A stretch of DNA of 5,072 nt from Alphaproteobacteria bacterium (GTDB lineage Bacteria; Pseudomonadota; Alphaproteobacteria; SP197), in NCBI GenBank assembly GCA_022822575.1, contig JAJEBJ010000353.1:1-5072 (forward strand). The letters are read 5' to 3'. Below the pieces are notes generated by a model. It was not told the DNA's origin. It did no database searches and saw nothing but the letters and a program-made list of their open reading frames with translations. The translations under genes were made by a program, and so were the position numbers. Position 1 is the first letter of the stretch. Each line of letters starts with the position of its first letter. Shown piece by piece: positions 1-5,072 of this stretch.

Positions 1-1
1 G

Positions 2-355
2 GTCGGGTCCACTACGGTAAGCACGCCAAGGGCATCGGGCCCAGACACAGAAATACGGATAGCCGGAGTACTCGTCCTTGAAGGCGCGGTAGACGCTGTA
101 GGCCAGCAAGTCGGCGAGCTGCACGCCGTTCGACGGCTCGCTGCGGGTGAAGAACGGATACTCGACGATTGCCGAAAACGTCATGTTCCGGTTTCCCGCC
201 CGCTGGAACGCGGCAAGTTTCATCGCGACCGTGCGGTTGAGCTGCCGGCTCGTGTCGTCCATCACGATCAGCGCACGATGCTTCGGGTGTGTGTGGAAAC
301 CGCGCCGAAAGGCGGACCCGCTGTAGCTCTCCGGACCTGCCAACTTTCGCCCACT
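2..355 (-). pseudogene. DUF3800 family protein, C-terminal part only (5'-truncated, runs off the left edge)
   Basis: This frame stays open for 118 codons from just after the HNH stop codon to the window edge. It has no ATG until an internal Met near base 262. About 250-270 encodes ALIVMDDTSRQLN, and about 80-130 encodes NGVQLADLLAYSVYRAF followed by a YPYF motif. The acidic-strand plus 'QLADLLAY' pattern is characteristic of the C-terminal half of DUF3800 proteins, which are predicted to have an RNase H-like fold and often sit in defence or mobile regions; no reaction is established. The N-terminal part of the family, with its first catalytic acidic residues, is absent, so this is probably an inactive remnant left by a deletion or insertion near 300-355. 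It lies in the same frame as the upstream HNH gene, separated by one TGA. Family assignment is fairly sure; pseudogene status is inferred from the missing 5' end. Confidence 0.68.
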
Positions 356-1165
356 TCAACCGGTCCCGCGTTGGTTTGCTGTCGCGCCAGGATTTGCGCA
401 CAACCGTTCTCGGAACTGCGGAAGAGCGAGTGTCGCCCTCACCCTTGCCAGTGTCGCCGGCGGTAGTCGCTTGTTTCGAAGCAGCTGGTGATAGACGTCG
501 AACGATGGCGGTTTCGAGGCGCCGAACTTCACTCTGCCGGTTTCGCCGAACGTGAACATGCCAGCATCGAACAGCCGGTGAAGGTCGGCCCTGAGCGTGA
601 CGCCATTGAAAGGTATGTCATTTTGTCCGTTCTTGGCCGGAATGAGATGCGCCGCCTCCAGCGCTTCCAGCGTCGCCTCTCCCGTGAGGACACAGCAATA
701 GCTGTCCAACTCGAGGATGATCTTTCTGAACTGCGCGTGCCGACGCGATCTCAGATATCGCGCAAGCGGTCTGTCCTGGCTGTCTCCAAGATCGAATGCT
801 TCCCAACGCACTGTCTCGTCCCGCGCGGCATGCAACCGCCGCCAACTGCACTGCCCGGTTCGTTTTCCTTGTTTGAGAAAGATAGTGTTCCGGCCCCAAT
901 AGATGTCGTATCGCTCAGCCAGTTCGAGGTTGTCTGCCTCGTGGTAGTCGACGACGACATGCACCTCCCGAACGCGCGGGCGTTTAATTCCGACACTTAT
1001 GCTGTATTCGACGCTGGTTCCTCCTTGGTGTCTCGGCCAGTCGGCCCGGACCGCAGAGAACTCCGGAATGGTGGCGAGGTCGTCGATATCGATTCCAGGG
1101 AAGTACTCGATTTCGTATGTGTCACCGTTCTCGTCGGGCCAGACAACCCGTATTCCCTTAGTCAT
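356..1165 (-). CDS. HNH endonuclease (HNH_2 type) with an unassigned N-terminal domain
   Basis: A 269-residue soluble protein. Residues about 147-206 form an HNH_2 restriction-endonuclease-like domain: SYCCVLTGE (155-163) leads into AAHLIPAKNG with His173 as general base, then PFNGV with Asn187 and DLHRLFD with His196, followed by the usual FDAGMF strand. All three H-N-H positions are present, so a metal-dependent DNA nuclease is plausible. The N-terminal ~130 residues (WPDENGDTYEIEYFPGIDID onward) look folded and mildly acidic but match no domain I can name; they may set target recognition. The ATG is well supported by an AGGAGG site 7 bases upstream and by an ATGA overlap with a small upstream frame. 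It lies downstream of the AbiE-like pair on the same strand and is probably co-transcribed. It could be a solitary HNH defence nuclease rather than part of a system; the target is unknown. Confidence 0.85.
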   Translation of the reverse strand: MTKGIRVVWPDENGDTYEIEYFPGIDIDDLATIPEFSAVRADWPRHQGGTSVEYSISVGIKRPRVREVHVVVDYHEADNLELAERYDIYWGRNTIFLKQGKRTGQCSWRRLHAARDETVRWEAFDLGDSQDRPLARYLRSRRHAQFRKIILELDSYCCVLTGEATLEALEAAHLIPAKNGQNDIPFNGVTLRADLHRLFDAGMFTFGETGRVKFGASKPPSFDVYHQLLRNKRLPPATLARVRATLALPQFRERLCANPGATANQRGTG

Positions 1166-1379
1166 GATCGAGCCTCCTCATCGTAGCTGAACACCCTCAG
1201 ATACTCGCTTGCCAGGCGCACTCGTATACAGGGGTGCCAGCAGCCACCCTGGGGATCGTATGGTGCTGTTGCGACTTGAGCGCTTTCGCACCGCGTTCTC
1301 GGCCTGCCGACCGAGCAGGACCCGTCCTGTCGGTCCCAGGATCGGTTGTGTCCGAATAACTCATGCAATCTCTCGTCAT
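1162..1379 (-). other. Spacer between toxin and HNH genes with two ambiguous small reading frames
   Basis: Two overlapping minus-strand frames compete here. One starts with an ATG at 1379 that overlaps the toxin stop as ATGA and runs 60 codons to a TGA at 1197-1199 (MTRDCMSYSDTT...). The other is open throughout and ends ...LASEYLRVFSYDEEARS, with its TGA overlapping the HNH start codon as ATGA. By hand count both have third-position GC of roughly 62-65%, so codon use does not choose between them. Neither product resembles a family I recognise. Possibilities are a real small protein in one frame, a single gene broken by one frameshift, or a gene remnant. The paired ATGA junctions suggest the spacer once held, or still holds, a coupled gene. 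Confidence 0.28.
1173..1178 (-). promoter_or_regulatory. Strong ribosome binding site of the HNH gene
   Basis: The minus strand reads AGGAGG, then seven bases, then ATG at 1165. It is the best Shine-Dalgarno match in the window and fixes the HNH start. It suggests the HNH protein is translated efficiently on its own, even if the message is shared with the toxin-antitoxin genes. Confidence 0.75.
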
Positions 1380-2218
1380 GCGGCGGGAGACCACAGGCCT
1401 CGATGAAATTCCCGAGCGGCGACGACGGCATCGGCGGCGAGGCCCGCGGGATCGAGCTCGGGGTGATCGATGCGCATCTGTCGGACATAGGCCTGGGCTC
1501 CCTGGGCCGTCGGAGCCTCGAAATTGGCTTGCAGATCGTCGAGCGCCGTGCGGATCGCGCGGAGGTCGTCAGCAAACCGGTCCCGGACCTGCGCGGCGGC
1601 AGCCGATGGTCCGCCAGCATCGTTGTGCAGGAGTACGAACGCCATGTCGTACCAATCCTTGGGTGCTCGTCTTGAGTGTGCGGCCGCTGCCTTGGCAAGC
1701 AGGAATCCAGCCAGACCCGCAACGTTCACTTGAATGTTGTAAGGGACGCCGCCGATCCGGGCGCTAAGGTCGCGCACTTCGGTGTCGCGGGATGCGAAGC
1801 CTGTTCCACGTAAATTGATCGCTCCGAGATTCTCGCATTCTTCGAACCTGATCGTCGCCGATGCCGGTTCATTGTGAAGATCGGCCAAGAGCTCGAACTT
1901 CACTACGGTCCGCACCGCAGCCGCGTCTGCCGTCCAGCGCCAGACGCGGCCATCCTCGGGAACGAATTCCGCATTGTGAAGCGCACGCTCCAGCCGTGCG
2001 GCATTTGCGGCGCCATAGGCGATTTCAAGATTGACCTGTACGTCCACGTCGGTGGTCCCGGCGTGTTGGAATTTGCTGTCGGAGCAGAGTAACTCCGGTA
2101 CCAGCCCCCCGAGCACGACGAACTCCGGCCGCGCGCCGTAGTGGTGGACGATGCGCACGAGCGCCGTCTCGGCCGCTTCCCGTGCGGCCCGGGAGCGGGG
2201 CGGCAGATCATCGGCCAC
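1376..2218 (-). CDS. Nucleotidyltransferase toxin, AbiEii-like (type IV toxin-antitoxin)
   Basis: A 280-residue protein with the DNA polymerase beta-like nucleotidyltransferase layout of AbiEii toxins. VVLGGLVPELL (34-44) gives the GG motif, and GTTDVDVQVNL (54-64) gives the paired acidic residues Asp57 and Asp59. VKFELLAD (106-113) offers a third acidic residue, Glu109. The helical part holds LLAKAAAAHSRR and KDWYDMAFVLL (173-197), matching the conserved Lys and KD-x-x-D motifs. Family members are thought to transfer nucleotides to an RNA or other target and halt growth, with their AbiEi partner as antitoxin. The start is GTG at 2218, which overlaps the stop of the upstream gene by 11 bases, so translation is probably coupled; a GGGG about 8 bases upstream is a weak ribosome binding site. 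No frame damage is visible. The family call is good; the toxic activity is inferred. Confidence 0.78.
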   Translation of the reverse strand: MADDLPPRSRAAREAAETALVRIVHHYGARPEFVVLGGLVPELLCSDSKFQHAGTTDVDVQVNLEIAYGAANAARLERALHNAEFVPEDGRVWRWTADAAAVRTVVKFELLADLHNEPASATIRFEECENLGAINLRGTGFASRDTEVRDLSARIGGVPYNIQVNVAGLAGFLLAKAAAAHSRRAPKDWYDMAFVLLHNDAGGPSAAAAQVRDRFADDLRAIRTALDDLQANFEAPTAQGAQAYVRQMRIDHPELDPAGLAADAVVAAREFHRGLWSPAA

Positions 2219-3260
2219 GGATCACGCCCCGGAGATGTTCAGCGGCTTCTTCGCCTCTCACGCCGACGACGCGCAGGTCGGCGTATACGCGAGGCCACGG
2301 TGCGAGGCTGAGGCCGTTCTTCACCACGGCAAGCAATCTGGCTGTAACCGTGGGGAATGGTCGAAGGGTGAGACGCCCGCCTTCAATCGGTCGCAGATCC
2401 GCCTTCGCGGCGACCTCGTCAAGTCCTGCGATCGTCTTCCTGTCGACATAGACCTCGCCGGTCGTAACCGTGGCGAGATATGGGGCGAACACCGATGCCG
2501 CCACTGTACTCGTGGCTGCCCACGAGATACCTGCGTTGCTCCATCGCTGGCTAGTCTCCGCCAGAGCCGTCGCCGGGTCGCGCCACGTCACACCGACCGT
2601 GAGAGCGGTCTGTGGCATCATCGAAACAGCCGCAGCTGCGTATGCATCCAGCAGCCGGTCCTGATCGGGTATTCGGCGTGCGGAGTTGCGCCCACGACGT
2701 GCTTGGGCATCTATGAGCCCGAGTTCGGTGAGAGTTCTCAGGGCGTTTGTGGCGCTTCCGGCGGAAAGCCCTGTGGTCTCCTGCATGGTGCTGACGGTGG
2801 CGCGGCCGCCGCAGAGCAATGCCTCCGCGATGGCGAGGACGGCAGGTGTCCAGCGAGGCGGTTTCTGAGGCGCCTTGATGGGATGGCCACTCTTGGAAAC
2901 GATCAGGAAGTCCAGCACAATCTCCGCCGCACCGGTCTCGTCCACCCAACCGATCCCCGCGGCGGAGAGTGCCTTGCGTGCGCCGGGCGACATGTGGCGA
3001 GCCGCCACGACGTCGGGGTGCTCCTTGCGGCCGATGAGCAACTCGTGTGCCTGGCGCAATCCACCCTCGTTCAGCCACTCAATCGTGATAGGCTTCCCGT
3101 TGAGTTCGAGGTCGATCACACGACCATCCTCGCGGCGCCGCCGAATCTGGACGGTAGGAGGGAGCACGGCCGTGATCGCGGCTTCGGATCGATGGGTAGT
3201 ACTGTTCCTTGACACGTCAATCACCGAAAGACAAATCCTCAATATAGGAGGATACATCAC
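2208..3260 (-). CDS. AbiEi-like antitoxin / winged-helix transcriptional regulator
   Basis: Up to 350 residues if read from the GTG at 3260. The true start is probably an in-frame GTG at 3224 (338 residues) or 3215, because the likely promoter and operator lie inside the longer version. Counting from 3260, residues 81-114 (HPDVVAARHMSPGARKALSA, then a WVDETG motif) resemble the N-terminal region common in AbiEi-type regulators. Residues about 137-190 form a winged helix, with STMQETTGLSAGSATNALRT as the helix-turn-helix and LTELGLIDAQ plus a basic wing after it. The C-terminal PRVYADLRVVGVRGEEAAEH (323-342) is the typical end of these antitoxins. Members of the family counter the AbiEii toxin without stable binding and repress their own promoter through inverted repeats. 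The gene overlaps the toxin gene by 11 bases. Family placement is fairly sure; the exact start is not. Confidence 0.75.
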   Translation of the reverse strand: MMYPPILRICLSVIDVSRNSTTHRSEAAITAVLPPTVQIRRRREDGRVIDLELNGKPITIEWLNEGGLRQAHELLIGRKEHPDVVAARHMSPGARKALSAAGIGWVDETGAAEIVLDFLIVSKSGHPIKAPQKPPRWTPAVLAIAEALLCGGRATVSTMQETTGLSAGSATNALRTLTELGLIDAQARRGRNSARRIPDQDRLLDAYAAAAVSMMPQTALTVGVTWRDPATALAETSQRWSNAGISWAATSTVAASVFAPYLATVTTGEVYVDRKTIAGLDEVAAKADLRPIEGGRLTLRPFPTVTARLLAVVKNGLSLAPWPRVYADLRVVGVRGEEAAEHLRGVIRGR

Positions 3261-3268
3261 ATTGTGAA
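3241..3268 (-). promoter_or_regulatory. Predicted promoter of the antitoxin-toxin(-HNH) operon
   Basis: On the minus strand TTCACA (3263-3268) and TATATT (3241-3246) stand 16 bases apart and resemble sigma-70 -35 and -10 boxes. Transcription would begin near 3233-3235. That leaves about 10 bases before the GTG at 3224, so the message would be nearly leaderless, and it excludes the GTG at 3260 as the start. Confidence 0.5.
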
Positions 3269-3276
3269 TGATGTAT
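3252..3276. promoter_or_regulatory. Inverted repeat overlapping the promoter, probable operator for the AbiEi-like regulator
   Basis: ATACATCA (3252-3259) and TGATGTAT (3269-3276) are perfect 8-bp inverted arms around a 9-base centre. The repeat spans the -35 box and part of the spacer. AbiEi proteins of known systems bind inverted repeats at their own promoter, so autorepression is a natural reading. A second, smaller inverted repeat, ATCCTC/GAGGAT (3235-3240 and 3248-3253), brackets the -10 box and could be a further contact site. Confidence 0.5.
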
Positions 3277-3396
3277 AGATTTGTGTGAGCATTTGATGCC
3301 GGTTACCAGGCAGCGGCCCGAGGTTCTACCAAGAAGGCCTGCGCTACCGTTCACCGCAGAACGCCACGGACGCACATTGGAGGATCAGGGTCCGCA

Positions 3397-4271
3397 CTAT
3401 TCCGCCGTCACGAGATCGCTGTCGACACTGTCGCCGATGCGGTCTGCGGAGACCTTGACGGTGCGGCGGGGGTAGCGGGTGGTCGTCTGAACCTGCGTGT
3501 GTCCCGACAGTTTGCCGATCATCGGCAAGCCCTCACCGAGCGCCAGCGCTCGCGAGGCGAAGCGGCGGCGCAGGTCGTGAATACGCACGTCTTTGAGGTC
3601 GGCGCGCGCTCGGATGCATCGCCACGGGTGCTGAAGGTCGGTGAGATGTCTGCCGGGCTTCTTGCCCGCGATCACTCAGGGGTTGTCATCGTCGCGGGGC
3701 AGGGACTGGAGTAGCCGCAAGGTCGAGGGTGATAGCGGCGCCACCCTTGGGCCCGTTTTCCTGTCGGCAGGTGCGGCTCGCCCGCCTTGAGATCGACATG
3801 CTCCTACTGCAGTTTCCGGACTTCCGAGAGACGGCACCCAGTCAGCATCAAGAGCCGGAACGCCACCACCGCAGAGCGGGCTCCCGAGCCGTCTTGCAGA
3901 ATCTCGTCCAGGACTTGTCCCAGCCGCGAAAATTCCCCGGCGTTCGGGAACCGCTCCCGCTTCTCATCCTTGTAGCGCTTGACCTGAAGTCAGCGGGTCG
4001 AACCGCCCTGTCGAGGGCCTCATACCTCCGCTTCGTTGAACATCTTGGACAGCACTCCCAGCGTCCGGTTGGCCTGATACGGCGTCTCCCGCAACTCGTG
4101 ATGCAGCTCGGCGATGTCGCTGCGCCTTGTGTCGCGCACCTTGCGTCTGCCGATCAGGGGATCGATGAAGAACTTCACCGAGCGGCCATGCTTGTAGACC
4201 GTGCTCGGGCGGCGGGGCTGGTCCTGGCGTCCCGACTTGATGGTGGGCCTGCCGGTCTGGCACCCCGCCAT
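3397..4271 (-). pseudogene. int: Tyrosine recombinase (phage/island integrase), multiply disrupted
   Basis: The minus strand carries recognisable pieces of one integrase, in order. A core-binding domain lies at 4023-4230 (STVYKHGRSVKFFIDPLIG, then ELRETPYQANRTLGVLSKMF). A middle piece at 3779-3990 includes VKRYKDEKRERF and MLTGCRLSEVRKL with the first catalytic Arg. The C-terminal catalytic part lies at 3397-3675, with IHDLRRRFAS (HxxR), LSGHTQ and the Tyr in TTTRYP. In-frame stops occur at 4020-4022, 3990-3992, 3804-3806 and 3676-3678. Three of these sit where homologues normally have Trp (EVWG, RWEHVDL, NPWVIAG) and one where Cys is usual. A one-base loss near 3764-3778 shifts the frame before the KTGPRVAPLSPSTLRLLQ segment. 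The segment after the Tyr also looks shortened. The N-terminal arm-binding domain is not visible upstream of 4271. It cannot make a working integrase; it probably once moved this island into the nearby tRNA gene. Confidence 0.88.
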
Positions 4272-4285
4272 CGGCGCTGTTCGCG

Positions 4286-4696
4286 GTGCTCGACGTTGTC
4301 ATCGTCTGGTGCCGGCAGTCTCAGGATGTCGTGCGCCGATGGGGACTGGGACCCCGCCTTCTGCAGGGTGCTCGCGAGCGACCTCGACCGTCACAGGTCC
4401 GAACCGTCGTTAGTGGCAGATGGTCTGGCCGGCTCACCCGATGCCTTGATGCGAGAGAACAGGGGTGGCGCCACATTATCGGCGAGGCACAGAGCCGCCA
4501 CCACCGGGGCCGGGTGACGTCTTACGAGCTCTACCAGGCCACGCTCTATCTTGGCATGGCGCACCGGCTTTACCGCCGTCCGATCCGTGCCATCCTGCTT
4601 TACGGCTGTGGGCGCCTGATCCCTCTCGACTTCGACGAGGAACTTTACCGCCGCCTGCTGGCACTGATCCCCCAATGCGGGCAGGCGATGGGCTGA
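4286..4696 (+). pseudogene. Probable C-terminal part of a PD-(D/E)XK-like nuclease, likely decayed
   Basis: A 136-codon plus-strand frame ending at 4696. Its last ~90 codons look protein-like, with strong third-position GC. VVSGRWSGRLTR is followed by HIIGEAQSRHHRGRVTSYEL, then YQATLYLGMAHRLY, a beta strand RAILLYG and a final helix DFDEELYRRLLALI. The order strand, E-A-Q-S, YQ-x-x-LY helix, strand resembles the core of PD-(D/E)XK nucleases of the Cas4/RecB type, in which the second motif is normally (D/E)-x-K and an Asp sits in the earlier SGR-x-DG segment. Here Gln replaces the Lys and Ser the Asp, so catalysis would be lost. No credible start codon with a ribosome site is seen, and the 5' part abuts the integrase remnant. 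The family call rests on pattern resemblance only; an unrelated small protein is possible. Confidence 0.35.
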
Positions 4697-4740
4697 CCCT
4701 GGAGAGGACAGGAGCCCGGGATCTCGACCGAAACACCCAC

Positions 4741-4792
4741 CGTCAGGCTCATAACCTGAAGGTCGTAGGTTCAAATCCTACTCCCGCAACCA
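4741..4792 (+). tRNA. 3' fragment of initiator tRNA-Met (CAU), probable attachment site
   Basis: The fragment begins in the anticodon arm. The stem TCAGG/CCTGA (4743-4747 and 4755-4759) holds a loop with CAT at 4750-4752. The variable loop AGGTC follows, then the T arm GTAGG-TTCAAAT-CCTAC (4765-4781), the acceptor strand TCCCGCA, A73 and an encoded CCA (4790-4792). An A at position 72, which would face C1 without pairing, marks an initiator tRNA. The acceptor 5' strand and D arm are missing: the bases before 4741 do not match. Tyrosine recombinases commonly use the anticodon arm to the 3' end of tRNA genes as attachment sites, so this is most likely an att duplicate left by island insertion. 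It cannot make a tRNA. Confidence 0.85.
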
Positions 4793-4799
4793 CTCAGAC

Positions 4800-4831
4800 C
4801 CCTGAAAACATGGTGTTTTCGAGGGCTTTTT
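4800..4831 (+). terminator. Rho-independent terminator just after the tRNA fragment
   Basis: CCCT-GAAAAC (4800-4809) pairs with GTTTTC-AGGG (4815-4820 and 4822-4825) around an ATGGT loop, with one G bulged at 4821, and is followed by CTTTTT. It lies 8 bases after the CCA end, where a tRNA terminator would be. It may have travelled with the att copy or be the original chromosomal terminator. Confidence 0.75.
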
Positions 4832-4851
4832 CATTTTCGTCAGATGGCCGA

Positions 4852-4880
4852 TTTGGCAACCTGGCAAACTATTGGCAAAC
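4852..4880 (+). repeat. Three short direct repeats with a TGGCAA core
   Basis: TTTGGCAAC (4852-4860), CTGGCAAAC (4861-4869) and TTGGCAAAC (4872-4880) share a TGGCAA core, with cores starting 8 and 11 bases apart. Clusters of such short repeats beside an att site often are arm-type integrase or excisionase binding sites. That role is inferred only from position and spacing. Confidence 0.45.
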
Positions 4881-5072
4881 ATTTTGATTCGAACGGGAGG
4901 CGGCGCATGCGTCCGCTGCGGTGATATCCGGAAGGCCACTCAGGCACCCCCGGCTTGTTCGGTCGGTCATCCGGTAGTGCCATCGCCGGGGCAACCGCGA
5001 GTCCGGGTTCCGCCCGCCCGACGACGGCTGGGCTCGGCGGTTTGCTCACCGCCATCACACCCCCCAACGAAC
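4881..5072. other. Right-edge stretch with no supported gene
   Basis: A minus-strand frame of 75 codons spans 4840-5067, but it crosses the direct repeats, is rich in Pro, Ala and Arg and resembles no family. A plus-strand frame with a CVRC motif also runs to the edge, without a start. Neither has a ribosome site. On the minus strand around 4900-4965 there is a D-arm-like GGTGCCTGAGTGG and a T-loop-like GTTCGAATC, but no acceptor or T stem forms, so no tRNA is called. Confidence 0.4.

Noticed and set aside
303..314. Small hairpin CGCC-GAAA-GGCG after the HNH gene
   Set aside because: The stem is only 4 bp and no T run follows on either strand, so it is not a supported terminator.
12..401. 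Minus-strand frame of 129 codons at the left end
   Set aside because: It has an ATG, but its product is basic and low in structure, while the neighbouring frame gives the DUF3800 motifs.
488..1186. Long plus-strand frame of 232 codons opposite the HNH gene
   Set aside because: It is antisense to a gene with clear HNH motifs and a strong ribosome site, and its own product shows no domain.
2151..3212. Plus-strand frame of 353 codons opposite the antitoxin gene
   Set aside because: The minus-strand product has a winged helix and family motifs; the plus-strand product is rich in Arg, Gly and Cys with no recognisable domain.
3729..4517. Plus-strand frame of 262 codons across the integrase remnant
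   Set aside because: The minus strand carries unmistakable integrase blocks here; the plus frame stays open only because GC-rich DNA has few stops.
4391..4774. Minus-strand frame beginning MNLRPSGYEPD
   Set aside because: This peptide is the usual false translation of the reverse strand of a tRNA gene; it only confirms the tRNA fragment.
4895..4970. Minus-strand tRNA-like stretch with D-arm-like and T-loop-like sequences
   Set aside because: The T stem and acceptor stem do not pair and no credible anticodon arm forms, so it is chance or a remnant too decayed to call.
1..5072. CRISPR array or insertion sequence
   Set aside because: No regularly spaced repeats, transposase motifs or terminal inverted repeats were seen on either strand.

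Overview
The window is GC-rich DNA that most resembles an alphaproteobacterium. The clearest pointer is a 50-base 3' fragment of an initiator tRNA-Met with the TCAGG/CCTGA anticodon stem usual in that class; the integrase remnant and codon use agree. It reads as an accessory region, probably the eroded end of a genomic island at a tRNA gene. No housekeeping gene is visible.

Layout, left to right. (1) Bases 2-355, minus strand: the C-terminal part of a DUF3800 protein with no start codon, running off the left edge. (2) 356-1165, minus: an HNH endonuclease (HNH_2 type) with an unassigned N-terminal half. (3) 1166-1375: a short stretch with two candidate minus-strand small ORFs, one joined by ATGA overlap to the gene before it and the other to the gene after it. 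(4) 1376-2218 and 2208-3224/3260, minus: an overlapping pair that looks like a type IV AbiE-type toxin-antitoxin module, a nucleotidyltransferase toxin (AbiEii-like) and a winged-helix antitoxin/regulator (AbiEi-like). A promoter overlapped by an 8-bp inverted repeat lies upstream. (5) 3397-4271, minus: a tyrosine recombinase pseudogene carrying four nonsense codons and one frameshift. (6) 4286-4696, plus: the probable C-terminal part of a PD-(D/E)XK-like nuclease whose catalytic positions look altered. (7) 4741-4792: the tRNA-fMet 3' fragment, a probable attachment site, followed by a Rho-independent terminator and three TGGCAA direct repeats. (8) 4881-5072: no convincing gene.

The antitoxin, toxin and HNH genes share one strand with overlaps or short spacing, so transcription from the promoter near 3245 could serve all of them. 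A model in which an autoregulated AbiE-like module carries an HNH nuclease as a third effector is inference, but it is the most interesting candidate system here. Mobility is probably lost, since the only integrase is broken, while the antitoxin, toxin and HNH reading frames are intact.
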